NCBI GenBank assembly: GCA_025175895.1
Contig: CM045990.1
Coordinates: 58,529,704 to 58,593,703, forward strand
Origin: Wurfbainia villosa
Lineage: Eukaryota; Streptophyta; Magnoliopsida; Zingiberales; Zingiberaceae
DNA: 64,000 bases
Direction of reading: 5' to 3'
Under the pieces are notes generated by a model that was not told the DNA's origin, searched no databases, and saw only the letters and a program-made list of their open reading frames with translations. A program made the position numbers and the translations under genes. Below, one piece after another: positions 12,480 through 23,768 of this stretch. Each line of letters starts with the position of its first letter. Within the stretch, counting starts at the first letter, position 1.

Positions 12480-13227
12480 GCATCGATGCCTTCTTCTTCT
12501 TCATGGACTCAAGATAAATCTTGCAGCTTTCTTCGCAAGGCCTTCCTTGCCACAATGGATGGCAAGTGCCCTTTGCGCTGGTTCCCTTCTTTTCTTTCCT
12601 TTTTCTTTCTTCGCTTTCTTTGCCTTCCTCTTAGAACCTTTCTTTGAGGAATCAACTAACAGTAACCGCCTTTCTCCTCATGCTTGAAGGCTCCACAGCC
12701 TTCGATATTGAGGAGCTCGGGAATGGTGGATTCCAATTTGTTCATCCGATAGTTCATCACAAATCGCGAGAAACTCTTGGGCAAACAATGCAGAATTAAG
12801 TCAATACTTAACTCATGATCCATCACAAAACCGAGGGTAGCTAGCGATGTACCGCTCATCTTTAGCACAAACCGCACAGACGAACCTTCTTGCATCTTCG
12901 TGGTGAAGAGGAGCCTAGAGACCTCGAACCTTCGGATCTCGCGCTCATCGAACAACTCATGAAGATGGAAGACCATAGTATTAGCATCCATATGCTCATG
13001 TACCATCGCCGCTTAGCATGATGCAACTCGCCACAATGACCGCCACATGCTTCGATAGACCAACATTTGGTCCGAGTTGCATCGCCCTTAGGACGGTCGA
13101 GAAGAGGCTCTTCAAGGACATATGCAAGCTTTTCCGCCTTGAGAACAATTCTCGTGTTTCTAAGCCACCCAGAAGTTAGGCCCAAATACTTGTTCAATCC
13201 AAAATAGTGCAAATTCAAAGACGTCAT
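12480..13227 (-). pseudogene. gag: A1 gag, broken
   Basis: Capsid gene remnant starting at an ATG at 13227, chosen because A3 has an aligned ATG. The start reads MTSLNLHYFGLNKYLG, followed by LRNTRIVLKAEKLAYVLEEPL, as in copia Gag. A second open piece (12656-13006) carries EHMDANTMVFHLHELFD and CLPKSFSRFVMNYRMNKLE. The zinc-knuckle region near 12530-12590 is degenerate, with only CGKEG left of a CCHC box. Several frameshifts are visible. Confidence 0.8.
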
Positions 13228-14501
13228 GATCAATTTATTGACCTAGAAATACAAAACGAGCATATATGAGAAAATGATTTTAAAATGCATCAATATACAT
13301 TTATAAATCCCATTCATTTTTCGAATTCAAAAAACCCCAAAAGCACTTCGGGAGATTGTAGGTCCATCTCCGAATGGGCTGATATCCATCATAGATAAGA
13401 ACAACCTTGGAGTGAGTCCAACAAGCCATTCTTAGCTACGATGGTGGGTATCAAGTATACCGATTACATATCATGTATATGTAACTATCACAATGTGCTA
13501 TCAACTAATTGAATGTTTATACATACATCGGGTTGTTAACACATTAACAAGTATGCATCATATGCATAGCACCCAACTTCACCTCCCTTTACATCGACCT
13601 TGGAGAGAGTCCAACAAGCCGATGCTCCAGGTTAAAGCCAACCCATTAATCAGGAAATAGTTTTAATATGGTTAGAGCGCATTCAACCAATTAGCCCAGC
13701 TTGGAGAGAGTCCAACAACCAAAGCTAACGATTGACCTCTGACTCTTACCATATTAGAGTTAAACTATTCCAATGATTTGAACATGTTCAGGTTCGAGCC
13801 GGGCTTGGAGTGAGTCCAACAACCCAAACAAGAAAAAGAACTCTGGTTCTAACCATATTAATGGAAGGTGTAGGCTTTAATATTGAGTTAGGGTTTTTAT
13901 GTCTCATCCTCTTTGCATGCAAATAACTATTATCTACATGGCATGACATACATGGTATACATCTACATGTCACGACACGCATGGCATAATGTTATGCATC
14001 TAATGCAATTACATGACATACAATTATGTCATGTATATAATTTCCTTATATGTCATAACTATTTATGGAAATAAAATATGTTTAATATTTGATTCTCCAA
14101 ATCAAATCATAATTAAATTAGGAAACAAATTTCCAAATCTAATCACATATTTTATTCATGGAATTATTTGATTAAGGAAAATCTATTTAGGAAACCAATT
14201 TCCTAAATCATTAAAACTACTTATGGAAATAAAATATTTTAAGATTTGATTTCAAATCAAATCATGATTAAATTAGGAAACAAATTTCCAGAATCTAATC
14301 AAATATTTTATTTATGGAAAATATCAATTTCCATAAATACTTCCAACTTTCCAAAAGTGGAAGATTTCATAAATACTTCTAGACTTTCCAAAATTGAAAA
14401 ATTTCCATAAATACTTCTAAATTTCCAAAATTAGAAAATTTCCAGAAATACATTATGACTATCGCAAAACCATTTTTACGATTATGTCGAAACACAACCT
14501 G
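13228..14501 (-). other. A1 untranslated leader
   Basis: About 1.27 kb between primer site and gag with no coding. The gag-proximal half has four TTGGA-loop-TCCAA hairpins at 13407-13819. The LTR-proximal half (about 14030-14470) is very AT-rich and internally duplicated (AAATCAAATCATAATTAAATTAGGAAAC and variants). The same leader occurs in A3. Confidence 0.75.
13407..13819 (-). repeat. Four small hairpins in A1 leader
   Basis: Plus-strand copies at 13407-13421, 13600-13614, 13701-13715 and 13805-13819 read TTGGA + five bases + TCCAA, each followed by CAA. The loops are GTGAG or GAGAG; the five-base-pair stem never changes. A packaging or dimerisation role is speculative. Confidence 0.75.
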
Positions 14502-14513
14502 GGCTCGATACCA
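14502..14513 (-). promoter_or_regulatory. A1 primer-binding site
   Basis: The minus strand reads TGGTATCGAGCC, close to the initiator tRNA-Met complement TGGTATCAGAGC but lacking one A. It sits directly beside the 5' LTR. Confidence 0.75.
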
Positions 14514-16672
14514 TCAAGGTTTCCTGATCACAAGGCAGGTGTGTGTTCGATCATGTTTCGCAAACATGAGCACAGCGGAAGCAATAAAAATAATAAATTC
14601 TCCTATTTATTACAACACACACAACACACGCATGCTATTACAACAAGTGTAGACATAACCGTAAATTAAAATTTGCAATAAAAGGAAATTAACTACGTTA
14701 TACCTTCCGTATGACGTGTAGCGGGAACGGCATCAACCGGAACGATCGTCGTAAGAATCGTCTCTATCCGTATCCACGCCGAGCTCCTCGGGATGACTTC
14801 GCTAAGTCACGAGCTTCGTCTTCGTACGGGTTACTAGCCTCGTGTTGAAGACGACGTGATCGAGAGATGATCACGATCCGAATCCAAATTCGGACCTAAA
14901 ACAAGTCCTCAAGACTTGCTTCTCGAGAGGTATTCACAACCGATTGACGAATCCTTCGTCCTCCACTCAGAGGATTACCGGAGATCAAATCCCGGTATGT
15001 TAGCCGCTGTCGGAGCACTAACCGCCGCCCAAACGACGCTCCGACGAGAAGAAGCTGTCCAGAAAACTGGACAGCTTGGTGGAGGAGATAGGCGCCGCCA
15101 AAACAAGGAGACAAAAGCTCACCTTGATGCCGAACCTAGGGGATCACGGAGGGTCGCCGGAGGTTCACCGGCTGGAGCTTGGACGCCGGCAAGGGTCTTG
15201 ACGGCACAATCAAGCTGGCGGCAAGGAGCTTAGGCGGCACAAGCAAAGGTTGCGGCAACTCCTTGGAGGCTAGGGTTTTGATTTTGGATTAGGGTTTAAC
15301 AATCCCTTAAGCCCACTTTTATAGAGAACTAATTCTCTTAATGGTTAATGGATCATATCCATAAAGCCCGTTAACCCGCTCCATTAAGATAAGTTAAAAT
15401 AAACCAAACCATGATGGTTTATTTTAAGTTAAAACGAACCAACCAACCTTTGGTTCATTCGCTTAATATAAACCAAACCCTTTGGTTTATTCTTATCCAT
15501 TGGATTAGAACCAAACCATTTTGGTCCATCCATTACGTCTTCATAAGACACTGCCCATCCACGCTTCCATTGCGACTGAAACAATTTCATGCTCGCTTTA
15601 TGTTTGGTCCAACCAAACATAGTTTCTCTGGCCCGAGAATCCCATTCTCAAGCTCGCTTTAAATCCTTTGGATTACACTCAGCGTGTGACCAAATAGGTT
15701 CTCGGTTTATGTTGGCCGCCTATAATTAACCATTAATTATAGAACGATCATGAGTGGCACCTAGTAGTACATCATGATCCCCAATTAACCAAAAGATCAA
15801 CGGTTGATCCGAACTATTTCAAACCCTTCAAGAGTTTCGAATGAATCGTGCCCCATTCCCTTCACTCATCTTATACCCACTTGGTTCAGGACATGGTCTA
15901 TGGTGTCAGTCCCCACTAGGCTGACTACGTCACACCTAGCCCAAGTATCATTTCCTCGTCCTACGGATTCTAGTTACTCCACATGTATCGAAGAGTACCT
16001 TACTCTAAACATGTAATGCTTTGGCCAAAGACTTTAGTAACAATCCGACGAGAGGCCATGGGTATACATCTCCTCGCAAGGAGTGGTGAATCCTTTATAG
16101 GCTATTCAAACACCTTCGATCACTGACTTATACCCAATCATCCCGGGTCCACATCTCCAGAGATGTTTGCTTAAGATGTCAAAGCATAAGTCTCCATGAT
16201 CAAGATGACTTGAATACCGCAAGTCAAAGGAACATCGCACTTAAGCCACAAGAAGAACTTCATTGACATATCTATATATGCAGAGAACCATATGAAGTCT
16301 TACTACTGGTCACTCCAATGAACTAGTTACCATAACTAGCATCCACGATTAACTCGACATCACTATGTCTGGAGAATCACCGCTTGGATACACCAAGGAG
16401 TATACCTCGTGCTAGTCTCAGCGTAATTGATGGTGTCGGATCCATCAATTCATCGACTAGGATAATTCGATACATCACAATTACACATGTAGAGATACTC
16501 ACTAGTTGTGATCCAATCACAAATTCTCTCATGCCGTGAATCGTATCGTGACATTCAAGAAATGAGTTTAAGATCCAATCAAATACATAAAACATGTATA
16601 CTCAAATAGTGAATCTTCATTTATCATATAAATGGTTCATACATAAGGCGATTGCCTTAGGACATCTCTCAA
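14514..16672 (-). mobile_element. A1 5' LTR, outer end truncated
   Basis: About 2.16-kb LTR similar to 7299-9466. Its U5 end next to the primer site reads TCAAGGTTTCCTGATCAC instead of TGTTGGGTTTCCGGCACC. The outer end stops at GGACATCTCTC, missing about 15 bp, where B1 begins. TATA at 15317-15326. Confidence 0.87.
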
Positions 16673-16691
16673 CATGCACACACTCAATATA

Positions 16692-17158
16692 GGGATCATG
16701 TTCTCAAGATGATGGCTCATTTGAATGAGCTCGAAGTCCTTGGAGCTGAGATCGATGGGGAAACCCAGGTCGATATCATTCTCCAGTCTCTACCTAGAAG
16801 TTTTGAGCAATTTTTCTTGAACTACAACATGAATAAGAGGTTGTATTCGTTGGCAAAGCTTCTGACAAAACTCCAGGCAGCAGAGGGGCTTTTTCGTCAA
16901 AGTGCTCAGGCTCAGGCCATGGTTGTCCGAAAGGTTTCTACTTCTAAGAAGAAATGCAAGAAGAAGAAGAAGAAACAAGGTGGGGCAAAGGTGGCGGGAG
17001 GATCTTAGGGAGGAGTGAAGAAGCCGAAAGGCAAGTGCTTCACTTGCAAGCAGATCAGACATTAGAAGAAGGACTGCCCCAACCGGAAGCAGAACAAAGG
17101 TATATCTTTTGTTCTAGTCATTGAAACATGTTTAGCGGTGTTATCTACCGGCACCTGA
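16692..17158 (+). pseudogene. gag: B1 gag 3' part with CCHC knuckle
   Basis: Capsid C-terminal part: MMAHLNELEVLGAEIDGE, LQSLPRSFEQFFLNYNMNK, a lysine-rich stretch, then the zinc knuckle CFTCKQIRH...KKDC at 17036-17077. A TAG at 17006-17008 replaces a Gln codon, and a TAG at 17063-17065 replaces the Trp inside the knuckle (TGG in B2), so it cannot be made whole. Confidence 0.82.
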
Positions 17159-18551
17159 TGTGTAGATACGGGAGCCACTAATCATGTTTGCAATACTTTA
17201 CAAGGGTTTCAGGAAACCAGACGACTAGTGGACGGGGAGATTACCGTTTACTTGGGCGATGCTACGAAGGTGGCGGCTATTGCAGTGGGAGATGTTTTAT
17301 TTGTCTTTTGAGAGGAATAAAATTTTGGTTCTGAAAAATTGCCTTTATGTACCTTTATTTAGAAAGAGTTTGATTTTGATTTCTAAATTATTTATGGATG
17401 GATATTCTATTTCTTTTAATGACAGAGTTATTATAAAAAGGAATAGGGAGATTATCTGTTCTGGTGCATTGATAGAAAATTTATATACCCTTGAACCAAA
17501 AGCTCCCACGATGCAAATAGAAGTAAATAACTCATCTTCTAATTCTAATAAGAGAAAAGAACTTTCAAAAATGAACCAAACATATCTTTGGCATCTAAGG
17601 TTAGGTCATATTAACCTTAGTAGAATTCAAATGTTGATAGTTGATGGACCTCTGGGTTCATTAGTGGTGGAAGATTTCCAAACCTGCGAATCTTTCTTGG
17701 AAGGTAAAATGACCAAGAAGCCTTTTAAGGCCAAGGGGTATAGAGCCAAAAATGTGTTGGAATTGGTTCATTCTGATTTGTGTGGTCCTATGTCTAGCCA
17801 AGCAAGAGGTGGTTTTGAATATTTTGTCTCTTTTATAGACGATTATTCAAGATATGGGTACATTTACTTGATGCGCCGCAAGTCTGAATGCTTTGACAGG
17901 TTCAAAGAATTCAAGGCTGATGTGGAGAAACGTCAAGGTAAAAGTATCAAGACACTACGATCTGATCATGGTGGTGAGTACCTCTTGGGAGAGTTTAGGA
18001 ATTACTTATCAGAGGCTGGGATTCAATCCCAATTGTCTACACCTGGCACACCCCAGCAGAATGGTGTAGCGGAGGAAAGGAATAGGACTCTTATGGAGAT
18101 GGTTAGATCGATGATGAGTTATTCTGAGTTGCCAGATTCATTCTGGGAGTATGCTTTGGATACGACAGTGTATATTCTGAACTTGGTACCATCTAAATCA
18201 GTGCCTTCTACTCCCACAAAATTGTGGACTGGGCGAAAGCCTAGTCTGAGACATATTCGGATTTGGAGGAGTCCAGCACATGTGCTAAAGGCAGATGTTG
18301 GTAAGTTAGAACCTCGTAAAGAAGTGTGCATGTTCGTTGGCTATCCTAGAGGAACGAAAGGTGGTTTGTTTTATAGTCCTAGATATCAGAGGGTGATCGT
18401 TAGCACGAACGCCAGATTTCAAGAGGAAGACTATGTGATGAACCACAAGCCCAGGAGAAGTCACTACTTCAGTACCACCGGTACAAGACGATATACCACA
18501 AGTGACTACACCGCGTGTCATAGAGGATACACAGGTAATACCTTGTCGTAG
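17159..18551 (+). pseudogene. pol: B1 protease and integrase, cut by B2
   Basis: Starts with the protease motif VDTGATNHVCN at about 17160-17190. A 430-residue open frame at 17259-18551 carries GAG-pre-integrase (LWHLRLGHINLSRI, then CESFLEGKM where the usual second Cys is lost) and integrase with D in VHSDLCGP, D in LRSDHGGEY and E in NGVAEERNRT, then the copia C-terminal GKLEPRKEVCMFVGYPRGTK. It is one of the longest open frames in the window and ends only because the LTR of B2 interrupts it. Confidence 0.88.
18547..18551. repeat. Target-site duplication CGTAG, left copy (B2)
   Basis: CGTAG immediately before the B2 LTR start TGTAGGG. The partner is at 27335-27339. Joining across the element restores alignment to the intact B2 sequence at 23733-23737. 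Confidence 0.9.
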
Positions 18552-19457
18552 TGTAGGGATGTATACTGAAAAGTCTATCTTTTGTATGAACATCTTTATT
18601 TTGAAATAAGAATCACATGATCATTGTTTTCATATTTTGATGGTTATGCAATATTGTCTAATAATTTACATTGTAGATAACATGGTGTGTGATGTCACAC
18701 AGGAGATCATGTTATCATCCCCTTGAAAAGTATAAGTAAATGCTCACAACCGAGATGACTTTGGACAAACCATCGGAATGGTTGTAGTGTGATTTGGTAT
18801 TGGTTTGTCTTGACCATAGAATCACACTAGTGCACTTTGTGTGTATTGAGCAGGACCGAGTTAGAGGTGATTCGATTTATTGCTGACTACATAATCGAAT
18901 CGGACCTCAGATATTATTTAGTACATGCTCTTAATCCTGATATAATAATAGGCACATATACTCAGTACTCATCTCTTTGATTTACCAATGGGCGAGATTT
19001 ATAGATTAAATCGATAGGCACGGTAAGTTGGGAGATGATATTATTTATATGGTGTGCTGTTGATTATAGGAGGAAACCGTGTCCTATATATTAGGATGAT
19101 GATGTCCCCTTGAGGAGCTCATAAGGTTCATCATGTAAACCTTGCAGGTGGACTTGGTCCGGCATGATGAAAAGGTTGAGTGGTACTACTCAAGGAGTTA
19201 GATGTTGATTAATTAATGGTCAGTAAATTAATTAATCGACGGACATTCGAGATCTTAAACACGGAGAGAAAATGTACAAATAATATATGGAGCCCATATT
19301 ATCATATGGGGGTTGGTGAGGTAGATCAATGATGATCCTTTAGTGGATTGGATCATCATTAGTGGATCGGACTTTATGTGGGCTTGATCCATAGGTGGCC
19401 AAGATCCAACTCCTCCTCATGGTCCCTAATGTAGCCTATTAACACCTCATGAAGCTT

Positions 19458-19594
19458 AGATCCAATGGATAGAAATAAAACTCTAAGATCCATAGGTAGA
19501 GATTAAATCTCTAAGATCCGACGGTTGAGATTAAATCTCTAGATCCGACGGTTGAGATTAAATCTCTAGAACCAATGGTGGAGATTAATTCATG
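19458..19594 (+). repeat. 27-bp U3 tandem repeat, five units
   Basis: Five units of AGATCC(G/A)A(C/T)GGTTGAGATTAAATCTCT type, 27-28 bp each; the two central units are identical and the outer ones diverged. The last ends about 13 bp before the TATA box. Repeated at 26311-26449 and reversed at 63655-63788. Placement suggests an enhancer array; that is inference. Confidence 0.82.
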
Positions 19595-19606
19595 ACTTAT
19601 CCCTAA

Positions 19607-19619
19607 CTCTATAAAGGGA
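19607..19619 (+). promoter_or_regulatory. TATA box of B2 5' LTR
   Basis: CTCTATAAAGGGA. The corresponding sites are at 26461-26472 (+) and, reversed, 63628-63639 in B3. Confidence 0.72.
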
Positions 19620-20485
19620 GGGCATGGGATTGGCATAGAGAACAACATCAAAGAGAGCTAGGGTTTTTGGGTGGCAAGGGAGAGGAATCCTAGTTGAGAT
19701 AGGATTAGGGTTAGGGTTTGGAAGCTAGGGCGGCACCAATTAAGGAAGGTGATTGCTTTCATCTTCCTCCTTCATTGGTCTCCGTCCAGCAGCCCTTCCA
19801 TCCTTTTTCCAGCCCTTGGCCGGCGGCCAAAGCCCCTCCTCTCTTCTCCTTAGGTGGTGGAAACAAGATATAGGGCTTCCCTTGGTGTCTTGGTTGTTTT
19901 CCATCATCTTCTTCTCCTTTTAGTTGGCCGGAGGCAAGGAGTTTGTGTGCTCCTTGTTGGTTGGTTTTAGGGAGGAGAAAAACCTTGTTTCTATTCTTCC
20001 TCTTAGTTTGGATGAGCAAGGAAGGATGATTTGCGATCTAGGAGCTTCGAATTTTGGTAGATCGTCGCCCACACGACGTCCAAAAGGAGGAAGGTCATAC
20101 ATTAGAAGATCAAGAGGTATATCTATTCTCTTTTCTCTTTTGTTTCTTGCTTGTTTTTGGTTTTCAATTATAAGCATGTTATAAATCTGTAAATGGCTAA
20201 ATAATACTTGGATCCCGAGCATAAACACGAAAACCGGCGATCCGGACATCGTCTATTCCGCGGCTACTCGTAGAATAGAGGATGGTCGCTTGAACAACTA
20301 GTTTGTTCAAGTGACCTCTCTAAACGAATAGAACGATGATGACTTGGTTGTTTGGGAAATCCTTTTCATCTAGGATTAAATTTTTTTAATCCGGGGACAT
20401 CGAGGGGATCGCCATGAACAAACGACCAAGGTGAAGTGGGAAGCGAAGTTTCCCCTCACGGACTCGATAAGCAAAACTCTTCAAT

Positions 20486-20498
20486 TGGTATCAGAGCC
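20486..20498 (+). promoter_or_regulatory. B2 primer-binding site
   Basis: TGGTATCAGAGCC, a perfect complement to the 3' end of plant initiator tRNA-Met, two bases after the LTR. Confidence 0.92.
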
Positions 20499-21541
20499 AA
20501 GGTTTTCGGTTTTGTGTGTTTAGGATTCGGTTAATTTTTATGCACTTTTTCATATATTATATGTGCCAAATAATAGTAGGATATGCGTAGTTTAACTCTT
20601 TGGTTGCAGGCATAAGATCCTACTATTATGGCCATATGTGTGTATGTGATTGTATGTGTGTAAATATTTATTTTGTTGAATCCTCGGGGTTGACGAGGCT
20701 AGTATTTAGTTTTTGTAAATTAAATACAGCATTGTTTAGCCACTCTTTATTTTATTTTATTTTCGATCTAGATTTCATGTACACTCCCTCGTGGAGTATA
20801 GGATTGATGGATGTAAATTAAAATAGGTTTTAGTCTTGGCTCGGACCTCCGGATGGCTCGTACATGGCGTAGGAGGAGCGGACGAGAAGGCGATGCGACG
20901 AGAGTCATATTGAAGACAAAAGCCATAATAGTTGGAAAATAATTTATTTTTCATATTTATTGCTTTTTGTTTGATATGCATGTTGTAGGCGAGGAAAATT
21001 CCTCAATTTCAAATTACTAAGTGGGAGAGGGAATTTTTAAAATTCCCACGACCTCCATTACGATTTGACAAGTGATGCAAACAAACTTGCGCGTCGACTC
21101 TTAGTGCCTTCCTCCCCATCGGATGAGTTTGTTTGCGAATCACAAGATCGAATATGGTTATAGGAAATTATTAAGGAGTGTGTGTACTTCCCCATCGTAA
21201 GGCACATAACCCGAGATAATTACCTTGGTACCGAGTAATGGTGAACACTTAGATACAAATATAAGTATCCTCCCCATCGGAGTCACTGCTTTTATTTGTA
21301 GGGCCAAAGAGGAACCAACTATTAATTTTACTTGTCAAAAAGTTAGGTTGACAAGATAGTAAAATTAATGGGTAAAACCTCCTCTTACAAATATAGAATT
21401 CAGATATCGTCCACTATCGTGGCATACGATATTCTCGTGTTTTGAGGTGTTGGTTGATTTTAAAATTTTATTGTTTGAGGAATCAATAATTTTTTGAAAT
21501 CTAATGTTTTGATTTATGTGATTCTTTTGTTTTCTTTCAAA
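20499..21541 (+). other. B2 untranslated leader
   Basis: About 1 kb without a supportable gene. TCCCCATCG occurs three times (about 21114, 21190 and 21271), recalling the repeated motif in the A leader. Small open frames here have no recognisable domain. Confidence 0.7.
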
Positions 21542-22330
21542 ATGACTTTCAACCCACTTGCGTGATAAAAAGAGAACAAACTTATCGGACCCAACTATGT
21601 AGATTGGAAGAGGAATCTAGACATTGTCTTGACTGCCGAGGAATACAAATATACTCCTCAAGAGTGCCCTCCCAAGCCTCGCAGATGATTCTCGGGAAAA
21701 GGAGAGAGAGAGCTATAAGAAGTGGATCAAGGCGATGAGATGGCGCGGTGTTACATTTTGGCATCTATGTCAAATGTACTACAACATCGATCAAGTCCAT
21801 GTCCACTACTTATGATATGATGCTCAATCTCAAGGAGCTTTGAGGGCTGCGAGGCAAGAGGTCATGAGAAACTTGATGACGACCACCATGATCGAGGGAA
21901 CACCCGTGAGGGATCATGTTCTAAAGATGATGGCTCATTTGAATGAGCTGGAGGTCCTAGGAGTGAGATCGATGGGGAAACCTGGTCGATATCATACTCG
22001 ATCTCTACCTAGGAGTTTTGAGGCTACTAACTACAACATGAACAAGAGGTTGTATTCATTGAACTTCGAGAACTCGGAGAGAGGACTATTTCAGAGTGCT
22101 CAGGCGCAAGCCATGGTGACCCAGAAGGTTTCTACTACTAAGCTGAAAGGCAAGAAGAAGAAGAAACAAACCGGGGCAAAGGCGGTGGGCGGTACTCAGG
22201 GAGGAGTGAAGAAGCCGAAAGGCAAGTGCTTCACTTTTAAGCATACTGGACACTGGAAGAAGGACTGCCCCAACCGCAAGAACAAAGGTATATCTTTTGG
22301 TCTAGTCGTTGAAACATGTTTAGCGGTGTT
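21542..22330 (+). pseudogene. gag: B2 gag, broken
   Basis: Starts MTFNPLA at 21542, the usual copia Gag opening, but TGA follows at codon 8. NYVDWKRNLDIVLTAEEY is readable in the next stretch, then after a frameshift an open piece at 21840-22349 contains MMAHLNELEVLG, LPRSFEATNYNMNK and a basic tail. The zinc knuckle at 22227-22268 reads CFTFKHTGHWKKDC, with the second Cys changed to Phe. Normal role: capsid assembly and RNA packaging in the cytoplasm. Confidence 0.83.
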
Positions 22331-23762
22331 ATCATCGCACTGTGTGTAGATACGGAGCCATCGATCATGTCCGCAATACTTTGCAGGGTTCCAGAAACCA
22401 AACGACCCGAGGGGGAGATTACTGCGGTACTTGGGTGATGCCATGAAGGTGGCTTAGCTGGAGGAGATATTCATTTATCTTTTGAGAAAAATAAACTTTT
22501 GGTTCTTAAGAATTTCCTTTATGTACCCTTATTTAGAAAGAATTTAATTTCGGTTTCTAAATTGTTTATGAATGGATATTCTATTTCTTTTAATGACAGA
22601 GTTGTTATAAGAAGGAATAGGGACATTATTTGTTCGGGTGCATTGATAGGAAATTTGTACACACTTGAAGCAAAACCTCCCACGATGCAAATTGAATTTA
22701 ATAACTCATCTTCTAATTTCAATAAGAGAAAAGAACCTTCGAAGATGAACCAAACATATCTTTGCCATTTTAGGCTTGGTCACATTAACCTAAGCAGAAT
22801 TCAAAGGTTGATAGCTGATGGACCTTTGGGTTCATTAGTGGAGGAGGATCTCCCAACCTGTGAATCCTTCTTGAAGGGTAAGATGACCAAGAGGCCTTTT
22901 AAGGCCAAGGGGTATAGAGCCAAAGATGTGTTAGAATTGGTTTATTCTGATTTGTGTGGTCCTATGTCTATCCAGGCTAGAGGTGGTTTTGAGTACTTCG
23001 TCTCTTTTATAGAGGATTACTCAAGATATGGATACATTTACCTGATGCGCTGCAAGTCTGAATGCTTTGACAAGTTCAAATAATTCAAGTCTGATGTGGA
23101 GAAACGTCAAGGTAAAAGTATCAAGACACTACGATCAGATCGTGGCAGTGAGTACCTCTTGGGAGAGTTTAGGAACTACTTATCAAAGGTTGGGATTCAA
23201 TCCCAATTGACTGCACCTGGCACTCCCCAGCAGAACGGTGTAGCAGAGCGAAAGAATAAGACTCTTATGGAGATGGTTAGATCGATGATAAGTTATTCTG
23301 ACTTTCCGATTCGCTCGGGATATGCTCTAGATCGCGTGTACATTCAACTTAGTTCCATCTAAATGCCTTCTACTCCCACGAGTTGTGGATCGGCAAAGCC
23401 TAGTCTAAGACATATTCGGATATGGGGAGTCCAAAGACATGTGGCCAAGGGAGATGCGTAAGTTAGAACCTCATATAAAAGTATGCTTATTCGTTGGCTA
23501 TCCTAGAGGAACGAAGGGTGGCTTGTTTTATAGTCCTAGAGATCAGAGGGTGATCGTTAGCACGAACGCCAGATTTCTAGAGGAAGACTATGTGATGAGC
23601 CACACGCCCAAGAGTAAAATTGTTCTGGAAGAGTTAAAAGGGGAAGTCACTTCTTTAGTACCACCGGTACAAGAGGATATATCACATGTCACTGCACCGC
23701 GTGTCATAGAGGATACACAGGTGATACCTCGTCGTAGTGGGAGGGTTGTGAGATAGCCTGAT
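22331..23762 (+). pseudogene. pol: B2 protease and integrase, broken
   Basis: The protease motif is shifted after GAT-ACG near 22350 (one G missing compared with B1). GAG-pre-integrase and the start of integrase are open at 22499-23083 (NLISVSKLFMNGYSISF, YSDLCGPMS). A TAA at about 23081 breaks KFKEF. 23096-23362 carries LRSDRGSEYLL and NGVAERKNKT, holding the second Asp and the Glu of the integrase triad. After a frameshift, 23439-23756 carries the C-terminal GYPRGTKGG and FLEEDYVM motifs. Confidence 0.85.
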
Positions 23763-23768
23763 AGATTC

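Larger units (their letters stand above)
7299..16672 (-). mobile_element. A1, nearly full-length family A element
   Basis: Minus-strand copia element with two LTRs (7299-9466 and 14514-16672), a polypurine tract, decayed pol and gag, a long leader and a primer site. Total about 9.4 kb, internal about 5.05 kb. The far LTR lacks its final ATATATTACTAACA and abuts B1 at 16673, so no target duplication can be read. It stands tail to tail with the + strand LTR at 7298. Confidence 0.9.
16673..18551 (+). mobile_element. B1 element, 5' portion (gag to integrase)
   Basis: Truncated copia element of family B, lacking its 5' LTR and start of gag. It aligns with B2 from GGGATCATGTTCT (16692) onward and stops at CGTAG (18547-18551), where B2 is inserted; B1 resumes at 27335. 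About 19 bp at 16673-16691 are unassigned junction sequence. Confidence 0.88.
18552..20483 (+). mobile_element. B2 5' LTR
   Basis: 1932-bp LTR from TGTAGGGATGTATACTG to AGCAAAACTCTTCA. U3 holds a roughly 27-bp tandem repeat (19458-19594) and a TATA box (19607-19619). Closely matches 25411-27334 and, reversed, 62760-64000. Confidence 0.92.

Noticed and set aside
13407..13819. Four spaced repeats as a CRISPR or tRNA-like cluster
   Set aside because: Only 15 bp each, with unequal spacing, inside a copia leader; no cas genes and no tRNA fold.
16673..16691. A target duplication for A1 or B1 at their junction
   Set aside because: Both element ends are truncated here; the 19 bp are not matched at the far side of either element.
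20600..21000. Short frames in the B2 leader as accessory genes
   Set aside because: No conserved start or motif, and they lie between primer site and gag, as expected for an untranslated leader.
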